Shown here: in pieces, positions 13,091 through 25,895 of the stretch
Position numbering within the stretch: position 1 is the first letter of the stretch
How the letters are laid out: the number at the start of each line of letters is the position of its first letter
Assembly (NCBI RefSeq): GCF_008831285.2
Contig: NC_045140.1
Coordinates: 21,512,370-21,576,369 of the forward strand
Length of the DNA: 64,000 nt
Source of the DNA: Nymphaea colorata
Lineage: Eukaryota; Streptophyta; Magnoliopsida; Nymphaeales; Nymphaeaceae
Reading direction: 5' to 3'
Notes under the pieces: model-generated
Told to the model about the DNA's origin: nothing
What the model saw: only the letters and a program-made list of their open reading frames with translations
Databases searched by the model: none
Program-made: the position numbers and the translations under genes

Positions 13091-13445
13091 ATTTTTCCAT
13101 AAGTTATTAGAAATTAACGAGACATCATACAAAATGAAGGATGCCATGCACCAAAATAAAAAAACCTTGTTCCTATAAATAATATCGTTGATGAAGTTTC
13201 AAATGACCTGGTAAAACGTAAACAATCAAATTCTCTAAATGGTACATTACTTTTTGTTTTTCATTTTAATTGGTTCATGAATCAGGTCTAAATTGTAGAT
13301 ATATTTGTAACATGAATGATGAATAGGTCTGAATTGTAGATATATTTGTAACATGAATGATGAATTAGGCTTGAATTGTAGATATATTTGTAACTTCAAT
13401 AAGAGGCGCACATAAAAAATCTTGAGACACTTAACAAAACCTCAT
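13080..13445. repeat. Duplicated segment (direct partner about 55740-56000) with a 41-bp tandem repeat
   Basis: The segment matches about 55740-56000 in direct orientation at moderate identity. Inside it, a unit of about 41 bp starting near 13284, 13325 and 13367 occurs three times in tandem. The partner has only one unit, so the amplification is specific to this copy. Confidence 0.75.
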
Positions 13446-15030
13446 GAATAGTACTTTCTTAGAGAGAGAGAAGGACAGAAAAAGCAGACCGAATGAAAAA
13501 GCATTAACAACAGATGCTTAGTGATAAGAAGTTAGTGAAGTACAAAACGAGAAAAAATAAAAGCTAACAAAAGAAAACAACGAAAGATAAAATATTAGGA
13601 GATGAGGAAGAGGGAGGAGGGAGACTAAACTGCGGCGGATGCGACCAGTACAAAGCTCAACCTGAACTCAGACCGGACCTCGTACCCTGACGAGTCTCTC
13701 AACACGCTCCAAAGGAGTGAGGGAAAAAAAAAGTTTTGAGAGAGAGAGAGAGAGAGAAAAAACTTCTCTCAATGAGTGAACCTAAAGTTCAGCATTACTA
13801 AAAAAAAACGCCAACTTCCAACAGTAAAGTGAAAAGTTGACAGTTACCGGCCAGGTCCACTAAAACCATGTAAATCAGAGCGTGACCAAGAAATGAACAG
13901 ACCAAACCAACATAACAGTGAAACGTCATAAGGTACTCTTCCATCAGTTGCAAAGTGCCCTCTTATAGGTTGTAAAGTCAGTTTTCTTTCTTTTTTGTGT
14001 GCAAAGGAGGTATTTAGGCTTGAAATTGCAGGCCTGCCGTCCAGGAGTCCCACAAAATCACTGATGTTCTCATGGACTGAAAAAGCAACGTGGTCGTTCT
14101 CCTTCGTCTTTTTTACTCTTGTTTGCTCTTGTTGGAATTTCATTTGAGCGCGTCAACGTGGGTCGCCGGACCGCAGGCGCTGCACATGTGTCGTTTAACT
14201 CACAAGAGGCCACGCAACTATCACAAGTGTTTCTTTCAAAGCCACCTCAGAAAAGTGTGTTTCTCTTTTCCTATTCCATAGAAGCCCGGAGTTCTTTCGT
14301 CCCTACCCTTTGTGCTTCACCGGGATTTCGTTTCAACTTTTAAATAATGTATCGTCTATGTTGTATACACCAACTACACCCAGTCCTAAGAAAGCAAGAA
14401 AAGGAAGTGTAGACTATGTAATGCAAGTTACAGGTATAGCCAACTGTTTTTTAACATAAAAGTTACTGTCCAGACAAAAAAAAACTGCATTTTTCCTTTG
14501 TGGTTTAACCACATTTTAGTACCAGGTAACACAACAGAGCTGAACACTTTCTTTACGAAATTAAGTGGAGAGGTGGGTAGCTCCGACCATACATTGTGCT
14601 ACTTTATAAAGTAAAATCTAAAGAAAATTTAGGACAATCTTTTCAAATGATAAATTAATAATATTCAAATAATTTCACTAATTGATATATTGATTAAAAA
14701 CAAAGACGTAAAATAGTTAATACTATTTAAATAATTCTATCACGCTTCATTGCCCTATTGGATTTGTCAATTATCTGACCCGACGCTAATGTCAGAACAT
14801 TATAACGATGATGTTCTCAGCACAACCAGATGCAATAACGGATAATACTTGCTTACATGCACTTGCACCATGTTGGTGAGCAAACCAATATGACACTACT
14901 ACTGAAATTTACAACATAATTCGTGGTCATATTTGATCATATAATGGGATCTCTTGGTTCATGACAACTGACCCTTGGATTCTTTGATTCATGGGACGGA
15001 AATTAAAAAAACACACTCAATTTCGGAAAA
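13446..15030. other. Intergenic, no gene recognised
   Basis: Mixed AT-rich DNA with a GA tract at about 13738-13756. The small open frames around 13844-14343 show no known domain, no splice context and no copy elsewhere in the window. Nothing further can be supported. Confidence 0.5.
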
Positions 15031-15034
15031 AAGG

Positions 15035-15540
15035 TGATGACATTAAACTGCTTGGATTACATGTAAAAAATGAAATTTTAATTATAAATTCAAACGTAAG
15101 TAAGCTTTAAATGCGGCACACTTCTGTTAAGTTTTTAAACTGCGATGCTATAAATTATTGTTAGTTGTAAAACTCATAAGTGATTTGAGCGCTAGTTCAT
15201 ATCAACAGAGCTTACCAGATTTAACCAAGCAAAGCTGAACGATTGAGATTGTAGAAATATATTTTTACATAATCTTGTAGACAAGGTTTGTATAAGATCC
15301 CAAGACAGCATCAGGCAGTATCTTGTTTCAAAATATTAGCAATCAGAATTCGACGGTGTCCGAACCGGTTTTGGAACCAAAGCCTTTTCCAAAAATAATG
15401 AGAATCGGAACCATCTAATAAGATTAGTGTTGCTTTTAGACTGGAAAATAGAAAAACCTGAACTTTTTAAACATCACGGAAGATAGAATGAACGAAAAGT
15501 AGACAACTAGAAATGAACAGTTGAATATTTGCAGGTATTG
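15035..15540. repeat. Dispersed repeat cluster (partners 27285-27530 and inverted 51770-52010)
   Basis: Two blocks (15035-15110 and 15160-15320) recur at 27455-27530 and 27285-27430, but in swapped order. A third block, 15310-15510, matches 51770-52010 in reverse complement. The order change points to mobile or repeatedly recombined DNA rather than a gene. Confidence 0.7.
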
Positions 15541-15829
15541 GCCCGAATCAACTGATTGTCATTTTCTATGCATCGTATCAGTCGCTAACTGACAAGTCAT
15601 CGAGATCGAGGTCGCGAGAGAGAGAAACGATAATTGCAAAGCTGTTTGTTGATCGCGTACCTGCAAAACGACCGATCGATCAGCGGTCCTTCGCCTTGCT
15701 AGCTCAGACTTTTTTCCTCGAACAATTCGCCCAACGCTGACGCACGCAAAGAGATGAAGGAAAGGCTGAGCGAATGAATCAATCCCTTTCTTTCCCAGCC
15801 CTCTTTCCTTCATCCCCGGACAATCGTTT

Positions 15830-16010
15830 GCTTCCCGCCCCTGCCATTTTAAATAGGTTTAAAAATGAGTCGGATTCGAATTTTCAACGAGTCATATTCA
15901 TCCACAGAGTCAGACATGCAATTTCATGGCCTCTTTCTTGGATCTCAACATCTCATTCACTCTGTCATGATTGTAGATTTGCATCGCATTTTCGACCTCT
16001 TAATAAATAT
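15830..16010. repeat. Inverted dispersed repeat (partner 33270-33520)
   Basis: Bases 15830-15910 and 15925-15990 are found as reverse complements at about 33430-33520 and 33285-33350. No coding potential is recognised. Confidence 0.75.
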
Positions 16011-16639
16011 GCCAGACTTGATTTGAATCACTCATTGAATAAATCCAACTCATATGCCTCCAAGGGATGAGGCTCCACCACCCACTTTCAGCTCAGCACA
16101 TAGCCAACCTAGCGGTTGTGCGACTCACTACATTAGGCGCATGGGGCAAGATGAAGTCTAAGCATGACTTTTTTAGATTGGAAGGAATTTCCTTCAGTTC
16201 GCCTTTTAACGTGGTAGCAAGGTGGTCCTCTTTCAAAAGACATCTGGTGACTTAACGAGCTCTTTTCCTAGACCGTAAAAAGTCTTCAAGCATGTTTGAT
16301 AGCCTCTTTTCGAGAGAGACCGTGGAAAGAACCACTCACCTTACATTAGAAAGGTAAAATTTTGATGGTTTCTTTTTGGGATCTCATAGATCAAATCAGC
16401 TACATGAAGGTATGGAATCAACGACCTAAATAATCCCCATACTAAGGTTTGGTAGCTATCTATTTCTCTCCCTCTCTCAAGTCTTATTTCCGTTTTTTGT
16501 TCTTCTTTTCCTACCGTTTAACATGGGTTTTTAATGAATCGAACTTGTAGGCCCATGATATGCGGATAACTGAAAATGAAAAAATCAGTCCTTCTTTTTA
16601 TAAAAGGAATTCAAGCCAAAGCATTTTTCATCATAAGCA

Positions 16640-17560
16640 AGCTGTGGTTTAAGCACAGTTATATGTTGGATCAAGTAAACATCACAGTGAAGCTTATTGG
16701 TGTAGGTGTTCAGATCTGTATCAAAGGTTCTAAAGTCTATCAGATATTGTACATATTTGCCAATGAGGTCAAGCAAATAATGTGCTTTAACATTAAAAAA
16801 ATGTTGTCCGTTGCTACTCAGGTGACCCATAAGTGGATGGGACAGCGGAAATGCTATAGCGTTTGGATGGTAGTTTCCGAGATGCTGTGGTATTTGTACA
16901 TCGTATTCGAGTCTCTCTCTGGCATTATTCCGCCCTCTGTTGCCGTGTTGCGCAGTGTCTACGCAGCCCTTTCCTCATAATCAGTCGCGCTATTACACCG
17001 TTTCCTTCTCCATTGCGTCGTTGCAGGGACACAGCCTATATTCAAACTAAAGACGACTTCTTGTACGCATTTTAACTTCAGTTAGGATGTTAATGAATTG
17101 AATTTGAATCAATGTACTCATAATTATATTTATTTTTTCAGATATTCAAATAGTCAGATTCAAATTCAAATTAAATAGAGATCCAAACCAATTTTGCAAT
17201 TAGAATCCCTTTTTCACAATTATATTAGAATCTGAATTTTGAACCGAACCTGGCCAATTTTCAACATGCAAGAATATTCAATGTATGATATTTATTTAAA
17301 ACTAATTCTTAAGAATCAAAATCGGAGCAGACGTTGTTTCTTAAATCAGAATCCTATCAGTTTTCTTAATGAGATACTAAAGTTTGTTCCATGTCTGATT
17401 TTTTTAGAATGGTTCGGTCGATCCACATTCCTATCTTCGATCTAGCTAACTAGTTTTTAAAGAAGGACAAGCATTGCGATGCAACTTATGCGCGTTCGAA
17501 AATCTTTCTAAGCTAAAACTCCACTAAGAAAGTTTGAAAAGTCCTCCAGAATTTTTTCCT
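16640..17560. repeat. Dispersed repeat R (partners 34570-35060, 53340-53860; inverted about 52000-52640)
   Basis: An AT-rich block of about 0.5 kb (17080-17560) recurs directly at 34570-35060 and 53340-53860. Part of it, together with the preceding 16640-17080, recurs inverted at about 52000-52640. That makes four copies in the window. Termini and target duplications were not resolved, so the class is undetermined. Confidence 0.75.
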
Positions 17561-18449
17561 ATCAATTTCCATCTCTTTCCACTTGTGGCCGCAAAAATAA
17601 AGCTTTCAGTTTTCAATTACTTTTTAGGCCATTTCCAGGAATTTTTTCATTTTATGGAAGACTGAATAGTCTGAATTGGATTGGAGGTTGGAAGTTGCTC
17701 GTCAATTTACAGTGACGTCGAAAGATTTTAATACGACTGAAATCTATAGAGGACTGCGGGCCACTTCCACCATTGTTAACAACATTTATTCTGCACCTTC
17801 GAGGCAACTTCGGTTGTCCTCCAAGAATATATATATATATATATGACTGCGCTAGAGGAGGCGAGTGCCTCTCACTAGAATGTGGCTCCACCACTTTATT
17901 CAGCCAACACATAGCTAGACAGTTGATTTGGGATGCATTAACCGAATGGGCAGGGCGTAGATAGGTAGGGACTCCATGGGGAATATACCTTGTGGAACTA
18001 ATTCTTTGAAAAGTTTAAATTAATGGTTAAAGTTGGGTGGATCTAGGTCTAGTTATATTAGACAGCTTCGCCAGACCCACGTGACTCCCCTATGGCTAAT
18101 TGAAAGTTTGTTAACTATATGGTTAGTGCTCCATAAAAAAAGAAAAAATTCTTGCTTCGCCGCTATGTATTGGACGAGGTGAAGTCTAAGCATGACTTTC
18201 AAAATTCAAGTGACAAGAAGTTCCTTATTCTCACCTCTAAGCAATTTCGTTGTTCATGAAAACGTAAACGTTTGCAAGCCATTTCCTATTGACAGCTCAT
18301 AGATCAAAACCTTACATTACAATATAAATTTGAATGAAGATGCCTGCATAAGAGAAAATCATTATGATATTGATACTGACTAGCAATTGTGAGACCCCAA
18401 CTCTTAATTGTAAGGGACCCGAAAGAAGCATCCCTCCTTGATGAAACGC

Positions 18450-20040
18450 AAAATTTGTAACCCCAACTCTTAATTGTAAGCGGCCCCAAAGAGAAGCATC
18501 CCTCCGTCTATGTCTATGCTGATGATAAACATCGAGTCAGGCTGCTCACCGCGACCATACCTTGGATTCTCAGTACATACGTAGCGCATGTCATGCATGC
18601 ATTATCAACAGTGGTGGAGGCACGTTGAAGCATGGCCTTGCTTGATTTCTGACCACCAACTGCTAACTTTAGATGATGAAATGTCCCCAGGTGATCATGA
18701 GAAGCTTCAACCAACTTTTCCACTCCACTTCTTACAAAAACCAATCTCAGCGAAGCTTGACATTCGCTGGCGGACGGTAAGGACCTTAGTCGTGGGACAA
18801 GCATGGTCGTGCGTCGGGGATCGAACTGGTTAGCAACTTAGCAAGCACCAACCACGTCCAATATTATGGGCCTACCAAGGGCCGGCACTCGGTCCGGCTT
18901 CCAGCGAATCTTTGGGCCTACGGTGAAAACGATAGGGCTTGGTGCCGAGCCAGGGCTGCCGGGCCAGGTCGGCTTGTTTCAACCGGACACGTTTGAGTTA
19001 TTCAATTAAATGATCAGTTCAGCTTCAAGTTGATCCTTTACCTTGTGCACCCATCTGGATGGATCAACTATTTTCCAGCCAGCGGAGGCCCGGCGGCACT
19101 GCCAGCGACCGCAGGAGGAGCCATCGAAAAAGGGCACGAAGAGGAAGGGGGAGGCATCTCCCAGCCCGATGCCTCTCAGAACGGTAGCCGACCGGCTCAG
19201 TGGGGGCTTCGTCAGGTGGAAGTGGGGAGTGGGAAGGGGGAGAGAGAATGAGAAAAAGTAAGACAGAAAAAAAAAAGTAAAAAATTAAAGCTTCATCTAG
19301 GCTGTCCGGTCAAATGGTGGACGACTCTGATGGGTGGTCCACTGGACAGCTACAAAAATTGAAACAGCGTTCAATTTTTCCAGAGAAGTATATCAGTTTA
19401 AGGATGACCATTAAAAATAATTTGATATACGCAATGCCTTTAGCTTTGGATGTTTTGATATATATATATATATATATATAAGTGAGATCCACTATCGACA
19501 GCATCATGTGACCAGGAAACTCAAACCTCCCGCTCAGATGGCATACTCAAAGATGTCATAATCAAATTTCTTTTGAAATATGTTCGACGTAGGCCATGAA
19601 CTGCATTTGTAGACATGAATTTTACAGCAGAACTCCCATTCGGACGAGAGTTACAAATACATCACTAGGGGAGACACATTGTTTTACAAAAGTTATGAAG
19701 CACTCCAAATAGAAATTGAAGTTTTCGTTTCTAGATGCTTGACTTAAATCAGTTTCGAAAAAGTTTTCAGTCAATTAGATGATAGGTAAGATGGCCATTT
19801 CAAACTGCTGCCAGAAAGGTTTGAATAAGGCTTATGAGGACATGTGGGAAAGCGAACAGTTCAGATATCCTGAGATATAATGGTTACTGAATTCGACTTA
19901 ATCAGGTTCTTTGTAATCAGATGCTGATTTGGCCGTAATTTTTTTTTCCAAGTTCGAATATCAATCCGACTAGCATAAGATCTGACGGTTATATGTATTC
20001 CGGCTAGATCATTATCAGATTCTGACGAAATATTGGGCTC
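18450..20040. repeat. Segmental duplication downstream of RNL-2, copy A (partner 35060-36053 plus 41518-42310)
   Basis: The segment ends just past the RNL-2 3' end. It matches 35060-36053 and then continues at 41518-42310, because Copia-1 interrupts the second copy. It includes a (TA)n at about 19458-19481. No coding frame in it is conserved between copies. Confidence 0.85.
18800..18870 (-). other. Possible tRNA-derived SINE remnant (B-box-like motif)
   Basis: The minus strand reads GTTCGATCC (positions 18826-18818), a perfect match to the pol III B-box pattern, with an A-box-like GTGGTTGGTGC about 30 bp before it. The duplicated copy carries the same motif at 35402-35394. No poly(A) tail or target duplication is seen, so this is only suggestive. 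Confidence 0.25.
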
Positions 20041-20221
20041 CAATCCAAATTCAATTACAAAACTACATGCCGAATCCAAACCCCAAATGTAATTCGATAT
20101 GGATATCTTTAACCACATGACACTTACGACCAACCGTCTTTGGAATTAAGTTTTTACAAAGATTTTAAGTACATAAAGAAATTAGAGACCAACAGTCTTT
20201 GTACTGGACAGTCTAGAACGA

Positions 20222-23200
20222 TTATACAAGAAATTTCAAGTTCACATCTTCTTTAGGAACCTGAAACGTTACATTGCTGAGCACACGCTCAAAAGGCCTC
20301 CATAGATATGCAGTATCCTCATCACAAACAACTGCTGTAAGTCCTTTCAACTGTGCCACTGATGTTGGCAGTTCCGTCAGCCCTAAGCACCATCTCATAT
20401 CAATTCTTTTCAAATGCTGCAACTGGCCAATGTTGTCTGGCAAGCTCTCAATGCTCGAGCAATGAGACAGATCCAAGAATCTGAGGCTTCCAAGTTTACA
20501 TGAGGAATCCGGAAGGCCTTCCAAACTTGAACAAGAGTGTAACCTTAAGACCTCTAATCTTCCTAATCCACCTATTCCCTCGGGCAGTTCAAATAGATCA
20601 GGGCAATTTGTTATGCTTAGTTTCTGTAGATTGGTAAGACTGCATAGTCCAGGAGGCAATGTCTCTACACCGTGGCAGTAGTCCAGTTCTAGCTCCGTTA
20701 GCATTGGAAAGTTGCTATGAATATCCCAATGAATGACTTGACTGACCTCACAGAGCACCATTACTAGCTTCTGCACTGTCTGCATTGCTTGTGTAAAAGT
20801 AGAAAGAGGAGGGATTAATATTTTCTCCAGTCTAATTCTGTGGAGATTCTTCAAAGAACCCAATGCAGACAGGCCTTGTAATTCTGCAGGGCGTGTGCTA
20901 TGGTTTGCACTAATCAAAACCTTGAGGTTTTCCATTATCTCCAGAGATGGGGGCAAGAAATACGAGTCAGCTGAGAAGTTCAGGATCAAGACCTCAGCAT
21001 GAGGAAAAGGTATATCAAACCAGTTCCCGGGACCCATTTGACCTGCATACCGACAAAACAGGATTCTTATCTGTCATTTGAATTTGAAAACTCAGTGAAG
21101 TTAGGCTTAGGTTGCTCATCCTTACCAGTCTGAAAGGAAACTATCTCAGCCAGGGATGCTTGTTCCTTCTGTCGCTCTGAGATTTCCAGAAGATCTCCTT
21201 CACTCAAGATAAGTCTTGTCGACTGACCACCATTGTTCACACGGCAGGTATAGATTGCCAATTCTCTCAGAATGTCATGCTGAAAAACAAAGAGGTCACT
21301 GAAGCTCCCATCTACATCCCCAGCTTCGCACCTGCAAAGACCTTGAATTTTACATTTAACATAGAAGAACAATTTAGATCTAAAAACTACATAGAAGGCA
21401 GACATTTACCTTGTTCTCTCAACAAGTGTAATTAGGTTTCTGCTCGCAAGTTCAAGCAAAGCAACATATGCATCATCCTCAGTTAAGCCATGGATTTCGA
21501 TCCACACGTCAATGAGAGAGGCTGCAGGTATCTTTTCATCTTCCGGAAAAGTACCCAGGTCCATAAAACACTCCGTAAGTATTTTACTCAAGGAGTTTAA
21601 ACTGCTGCTCAAGCATCCCAGGAGATCGCCATGCATCTCAAAGATTTGATTTCCTTGCAGGAGCATCTGTGCTGTCTTGCGCCATTTCCTGACAGGTTCC
21701 TGCCTCAGTGAGCCTCCAATTACTTTTAGTGCCAGTGGCAGACCTCTGCAACCTTTCACTATCTGCAGCATGACAAATAGTTAAGTCATGACTTTTTAAA
21801 AAGAAATAAGAACACCACTAATTTACACACAAGAACACATTTCTGTTAACTGAAAAAAAAAATCATGAATGCAGGTGCAGATTAAATTGTTCAAGGACTA
21901 ATAAACCATGTCATCGGGTCTAAAAGCTAAGGCACCGAAAGAAATAAAAAGGCATTAATATAAAGAAAAATGCTGAACACTACGTCTTGTTTTACCTGTT
22001 CCAGCTGTTCCAAAAGCTCAGGATCCAGCTTATCAAGGGCTTGATCAGGGGCGAAAGCTGATTGACAGAACAGATCCCTGGCACCTTCTGGTCCCAACAT
22101 TTGTAAAGGATAGGCTAAATCAAGACCCTTAAAATTGATTCTTGATGTAACTAGTGTTCTGAAGCCTGTCCTTCTGAATACAAGCCTCTGGAGTACTGAT
22201 TCAGACCAAACATCATCTAGAACCACTAGAGAAGGTTTATGCTTTCTCTTGCTCAGACTGTCTGTTAACTGATCGAATGCATCATTCTCATTAATAAAAT
22301 CGGGTATGCAACTTGCGTTGACCAGCTTTGCCCATAGTCTTTGATAATCTCTAGCAAGTTTGGCATCTCAGATACTGTACTGAAAACGATCGCCGCAAAC
22401 TCAGCTGGAAATTGAAAAGGAGAAAGAAATTAGCATCATTGAACTTCACCAACAGCCATTTCCTTGCCTATTTGAAGGCAAGTTGAAATATAAGTTTGCT
22501 GAAGTGACAAAGTACTATACCCCACAACCTATCGCACAAAAGTGTCTATAAGATTTTTCAAATTCAGGTGGCCACCTACATTATCCTAAATGGAACCTTG
22601 TAAATATAGGAGAAAGTGTCACATGAAGGAGGGGGCATTATTAGACACCATCCCTCGAGGGCATTTAGGTAGCAGGAGAAAGGGCATCAGACAGAATGAA
22701 AAATCTAGCAAAGCAGGTGAAACTTTTGGAAAAAATAGTCAGACCCCTCCAGGGCTTATTCTTTTTCCTGCATGTTTTGCCGTTAGACTTGCAAGGTAAG
22801 TGAAGTGTAGCCTGAAAAATTAACCTGTATTTGTTTTCATGGTGCATGAGTGGGTGAAATAAAGGTCCCACCCACCAATTGACCATTAATTTTGTTGCTA
22901 GGCTACTAATTTGTGTATGCAATCAGACATGTAGATATATATAAACACTTACTTGCAATCACATGACTCATGTCTAAGATGTTCAGCCAATATAGAAGGC
23001 AACAGGGGAAATTGTACCTTGCACTTTGTAATCTTGACAGAGCTTTGCAGCCAAGGTCGTCTTCCCGCATCCTCCAGGTGCACATATTCCAATAACAGCG
23101 ACATTCTCAAAGAGGAGCTTCCTTTTTAACTCTTCCAGAGGAACACTCAAGCCAACAATTTTGCTTGGAATCTGGGTCATTGAATTTGAGTAAGACAACT

Positions 23201-23681
23201 TTTCACTACGAGAAGTAGACTTCATGCTCAAACTACTGAACTCCTTGTACAGCCTCTTTGCCTCTGCCATCATCTGTTTTGTATCCACCCATATTTCGGC
23301 CTGCATATTCATACTTGCAAACCTTAGCAACTGTGCATCTAACTTCATTAATTTCTTGGCATACATGTGCCTCTTCCAGATTTTCCATGTTGGAAGCTTC
23401 GAACACTTATTGATCAAATGTTTACCATGTTTCAAACAATCTAATAATTCAGTCATGTTTTCTCGTCTTTGAACTATTGCCTTGTCATCCAGTTTGCTGT
23501 CCTTTAACTCCTTGTCTAACCGTTTAAGCTCCTCTACTGGAACTTGTAAAGTTTCTACAGTCTTTTGCAACCGATGAAAGCAGTCATGGAAGTCCATAAA
23601 GGTTTCCTGTCCCTCCAGAATAGCTTTCAGCAGCTCTGCAACTATAGTACCAACTACTACACCGTTCACTAAATCAGACAT
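20222..23681 (-). pseudogene. NRG1-like: RNL-2: NRG1-like RPW8-NB-ARC-LRR gene with a 1-bp deletion before kinase-2
   Basis: The five-exon layout matches RNL-3: 23681-23018, 22404-21996, 21762-21410, 21331-21126, 21042-20222. Exons 1, 3 and 5 have the same lengths as in RNL-3 (664, 353 and 821 nt). Exon 2 is 409 nt against 410. The missing base lies at about 22345, between the codons for NLLEI and the RLWAKLV-type segment. The frame shifts there and meets a stop about 26 codons on, giving roughly 267 residues: RPW8 plus P-loop (APGGCGKTT) without kinase-2, GLPL, QHD or LRR. Everything downstream is otherwise open and conserved (LVVLDDVW, GLPLALKVIG, FQHDILRELA, LRRs ending VNLKFLV), so the lesion is recent. 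A sequencing error is the main alternative; in that case an 817-aa protein would be made. Confidence 0.85.
22529..22905. mobile_element. Insertion of about 375 bp in RNL-2 intron 1, absent from RNL-3
   Basis: RNL-2 intron 1 is 613 bp; the RNL-3 counterpart (61277-61023) is 255 bp. The two align on both sides, and the extra DNA lies between a CCCACAACCT flank and a GGCTACTA flank. It holds no recognisable protein. Insertion by a small transposon is the simple reading, though a deletion in RNL-3 is possible. Confidence 0.45.
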
Positions 23682-24900
23682 ACTACCACAGTGGAGCAAA
23701 AATGACGACAAGTCCAGTCCAGAGCTCCAACTAAGTAGTTAAAGAAATATATCTTGGTGTCGTTTGTTTCGACAAAGAATCTAGGAAGCACTCCAACTTC
23801 TTGTTTAGATCAATAGCAATTTTCCTTTGCAGGCTTGGATACAATGCAATTTATTGCAATTTCTTGTTTGCACCACCTTCGTTCAAAAATGGTCTATCAA
23901 TTGCAAACCAAATAAAGCTCTAGCCTTTAAACTGTAAGAATCTAGGCCGTCCCTCCTTTTGGCTTACATCTTTTCCAATCCTTGGCATAAACTGATGACC
24001 CTTCGCAGCAGTCACTCAACTAGATTTGCAGAAGCTTCTGCAGATAAGAGTAACACGAATAATAATAATAAAAAAAGAAACAGATCATTTAAAACATCTG
24101 GAGCGAAAGCATTGACACCCACATAGAGAGAGAAACAAAGTAACTGAAATGGAAGTAATTCAGAGACTTAACACACCAAGACATAGAGGCCAAAGAAAAA
24201 CCAAATTCAAACGCAAAAGAGTCTCACATCACAACGGGGAAAGTTGAACATATAAAATAAAGAAAAGATTACTGAATCATCTTTACCAACCAACATCTTC
24301 AAATTTCCGTCATTCTTAGAGGCTTAAATAGCTGGAAAGGTCACCAAATTCTTGGTCGCAGATACAAATTTTAGTCATAAAAAAATAAATGATCAAGCAG
24401 ACAATTAAGTTAATTTTGCTAGGAACAAACAGTAAGCGCTTGCCTTCGGAAAAAGGCTTTATGTGCAGCTAGTAAGTGGATAATCCTCACAACAGGCGTG
24501 AAGAAGGTAGCTTTCAAGATCAAGACGAGGCCTATCTAACTTAGAACGCCAACAGCGGATTGGCTTCAGCGGTCGCGAACGGCGAAGCCCATAAGCTGTA
24601 AGCTCTGCTCTTTTGGTTGAGAAAGGAATCCTCGGACTAATCCCCCGCGACTTGAGTGGACATCCCTCGAGTCCTCGACGTCTCTTATAGTATCGCGTGG
24701 ACAGGAGTGGAAACAAGCTCGAAACTTGCAAGGAAGGCAGAAGGTGAACGCACACGTTCCTGTTGAGGGGCTTTTAAGCTTCTAAATAATTCCTCGAGTG
24801 TCAATGTGCAAAGTTGGAGTATAGAAACAAAGAGAAGCGTGATTTTATAATGGGGCGAAGCATAAGCTTCCAAGCGATGAACTGAAAGTTGTAAGATCAA
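23682..24900 (-). promoter_or_regulatory. RNL-2 upstream region
   Basis: About 23720-24240 matches the RNL-3 upstream region 61985-62530. Beyond that the similarity to RNL-3 stops, and 24435-24690 instead matches the distal upstream block of RNL-1 (12595-12880). The RNL-2 5' flank is therefore a mosaic. No promoter element can be fixed without transcript data. Confidence 0.5.
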
Positions 24901-25227
24901 ATTAATAAAATTCTAACAATCATTTATCCTTACATATTGAAGAAAATCACATCAATAAAACATGTTACAAAATAACAACTAAACATTTAGACGGTTGGCT
25001 GGCGGCCCTGTAGAGAGGGAGTTTTCGGCATCAACCTGAGTGAGAGAGAGAGAGAGCGGATAAAATGAGAATATATAACAAAATTTGGGGACAAGAGGTC
25101 CCCTAAATACAAAAACAATCCGCAAAGAACAAAATTACACAAAAAACACAAATAGGAGGAACAAATATAAATATACAATACAATGTACAAAAAAATAGGA
25201 GAGAAGAGGAAAGACGAAACGGCACAG

Positions 25228-25476
25228 TCATCCAACCGCAGTCAGGCAGCGGCGCTTTAACCGAATGGCAAACTGGATATCCCATTGCACAAGACGAGCT
25301 ACAGAATCTGGTGAAGAGAAGGTGCTCCTGAAGACCCTGTTGTTGCGCTCCTCCCAAATACGCCACCAAGCTGAAATGAGCCACAACCTCCATACATTAC
25401 TAGAAAGCCGTGCATGACCATGCCCTATGTTCGGTGCCAAAATGGTTGCCATGTAAAAAATTGAATGGACTTTCAA
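25228..25476 (-). mobile_element. LINE (non-LTR retrotransposon) reverse-transcriptase tail fragment
   Basis: The minus-strand frame reads a Trp-rich stretch with WWRIWEERNNRVF, the motif typical of the zf-RVT end of plant L1-type reverse transcriptases. It ends shortly after at a stop. Only the 3' end is present, consistent with 5' truncation. DNA to about 25080 on the 3' side may be its 3' UTR. Confidence 0.65.
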
Positions 25477-25895
25477 TGGCCGCAGATAGAGCTGCTGTAT
25501 GGTAGTTCTGGAACTTCAGTTCAAGTTTGATGAAAAAATTTTGCTACTTAAAATTTTGGCATTGGTATTACTAAAAAGTATTAATACTGGTATTAAAGTC
25601 CTACTAGTGGAAACTTTAATGCGAGCTTAAGTTTTCACCAAAACACATATATTTGATACAGTTTTAATGCAAGGATTTTTTTTTTTTTGCCGGTTGAAAA
25701 AGCGCCCATTAACACGCTCGATCTCTTCTCCGACCTTTCTTCGCACTTGCCGTCGTCTTCCATTGGAGCTTCACCTGCAAATTCACAGGTAACTCTCTTT
25801 TTTTCCTTTCCGTCTCTCTCTTCCCCGTCTCCCTTTCCCGAGGGATAATCCTTTCTTTGGCGCGACCGGTTCGAGCCCGGAGTCGCCCAAAGTCG

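Noticed and set aside
22983..23681. A P-loop region miR482/2118 target site in the RNL genes
   Set aside because: The P-loop coding sequence (APGGCGKTT) departs from the usual target consensus. No support without small-RNA data.
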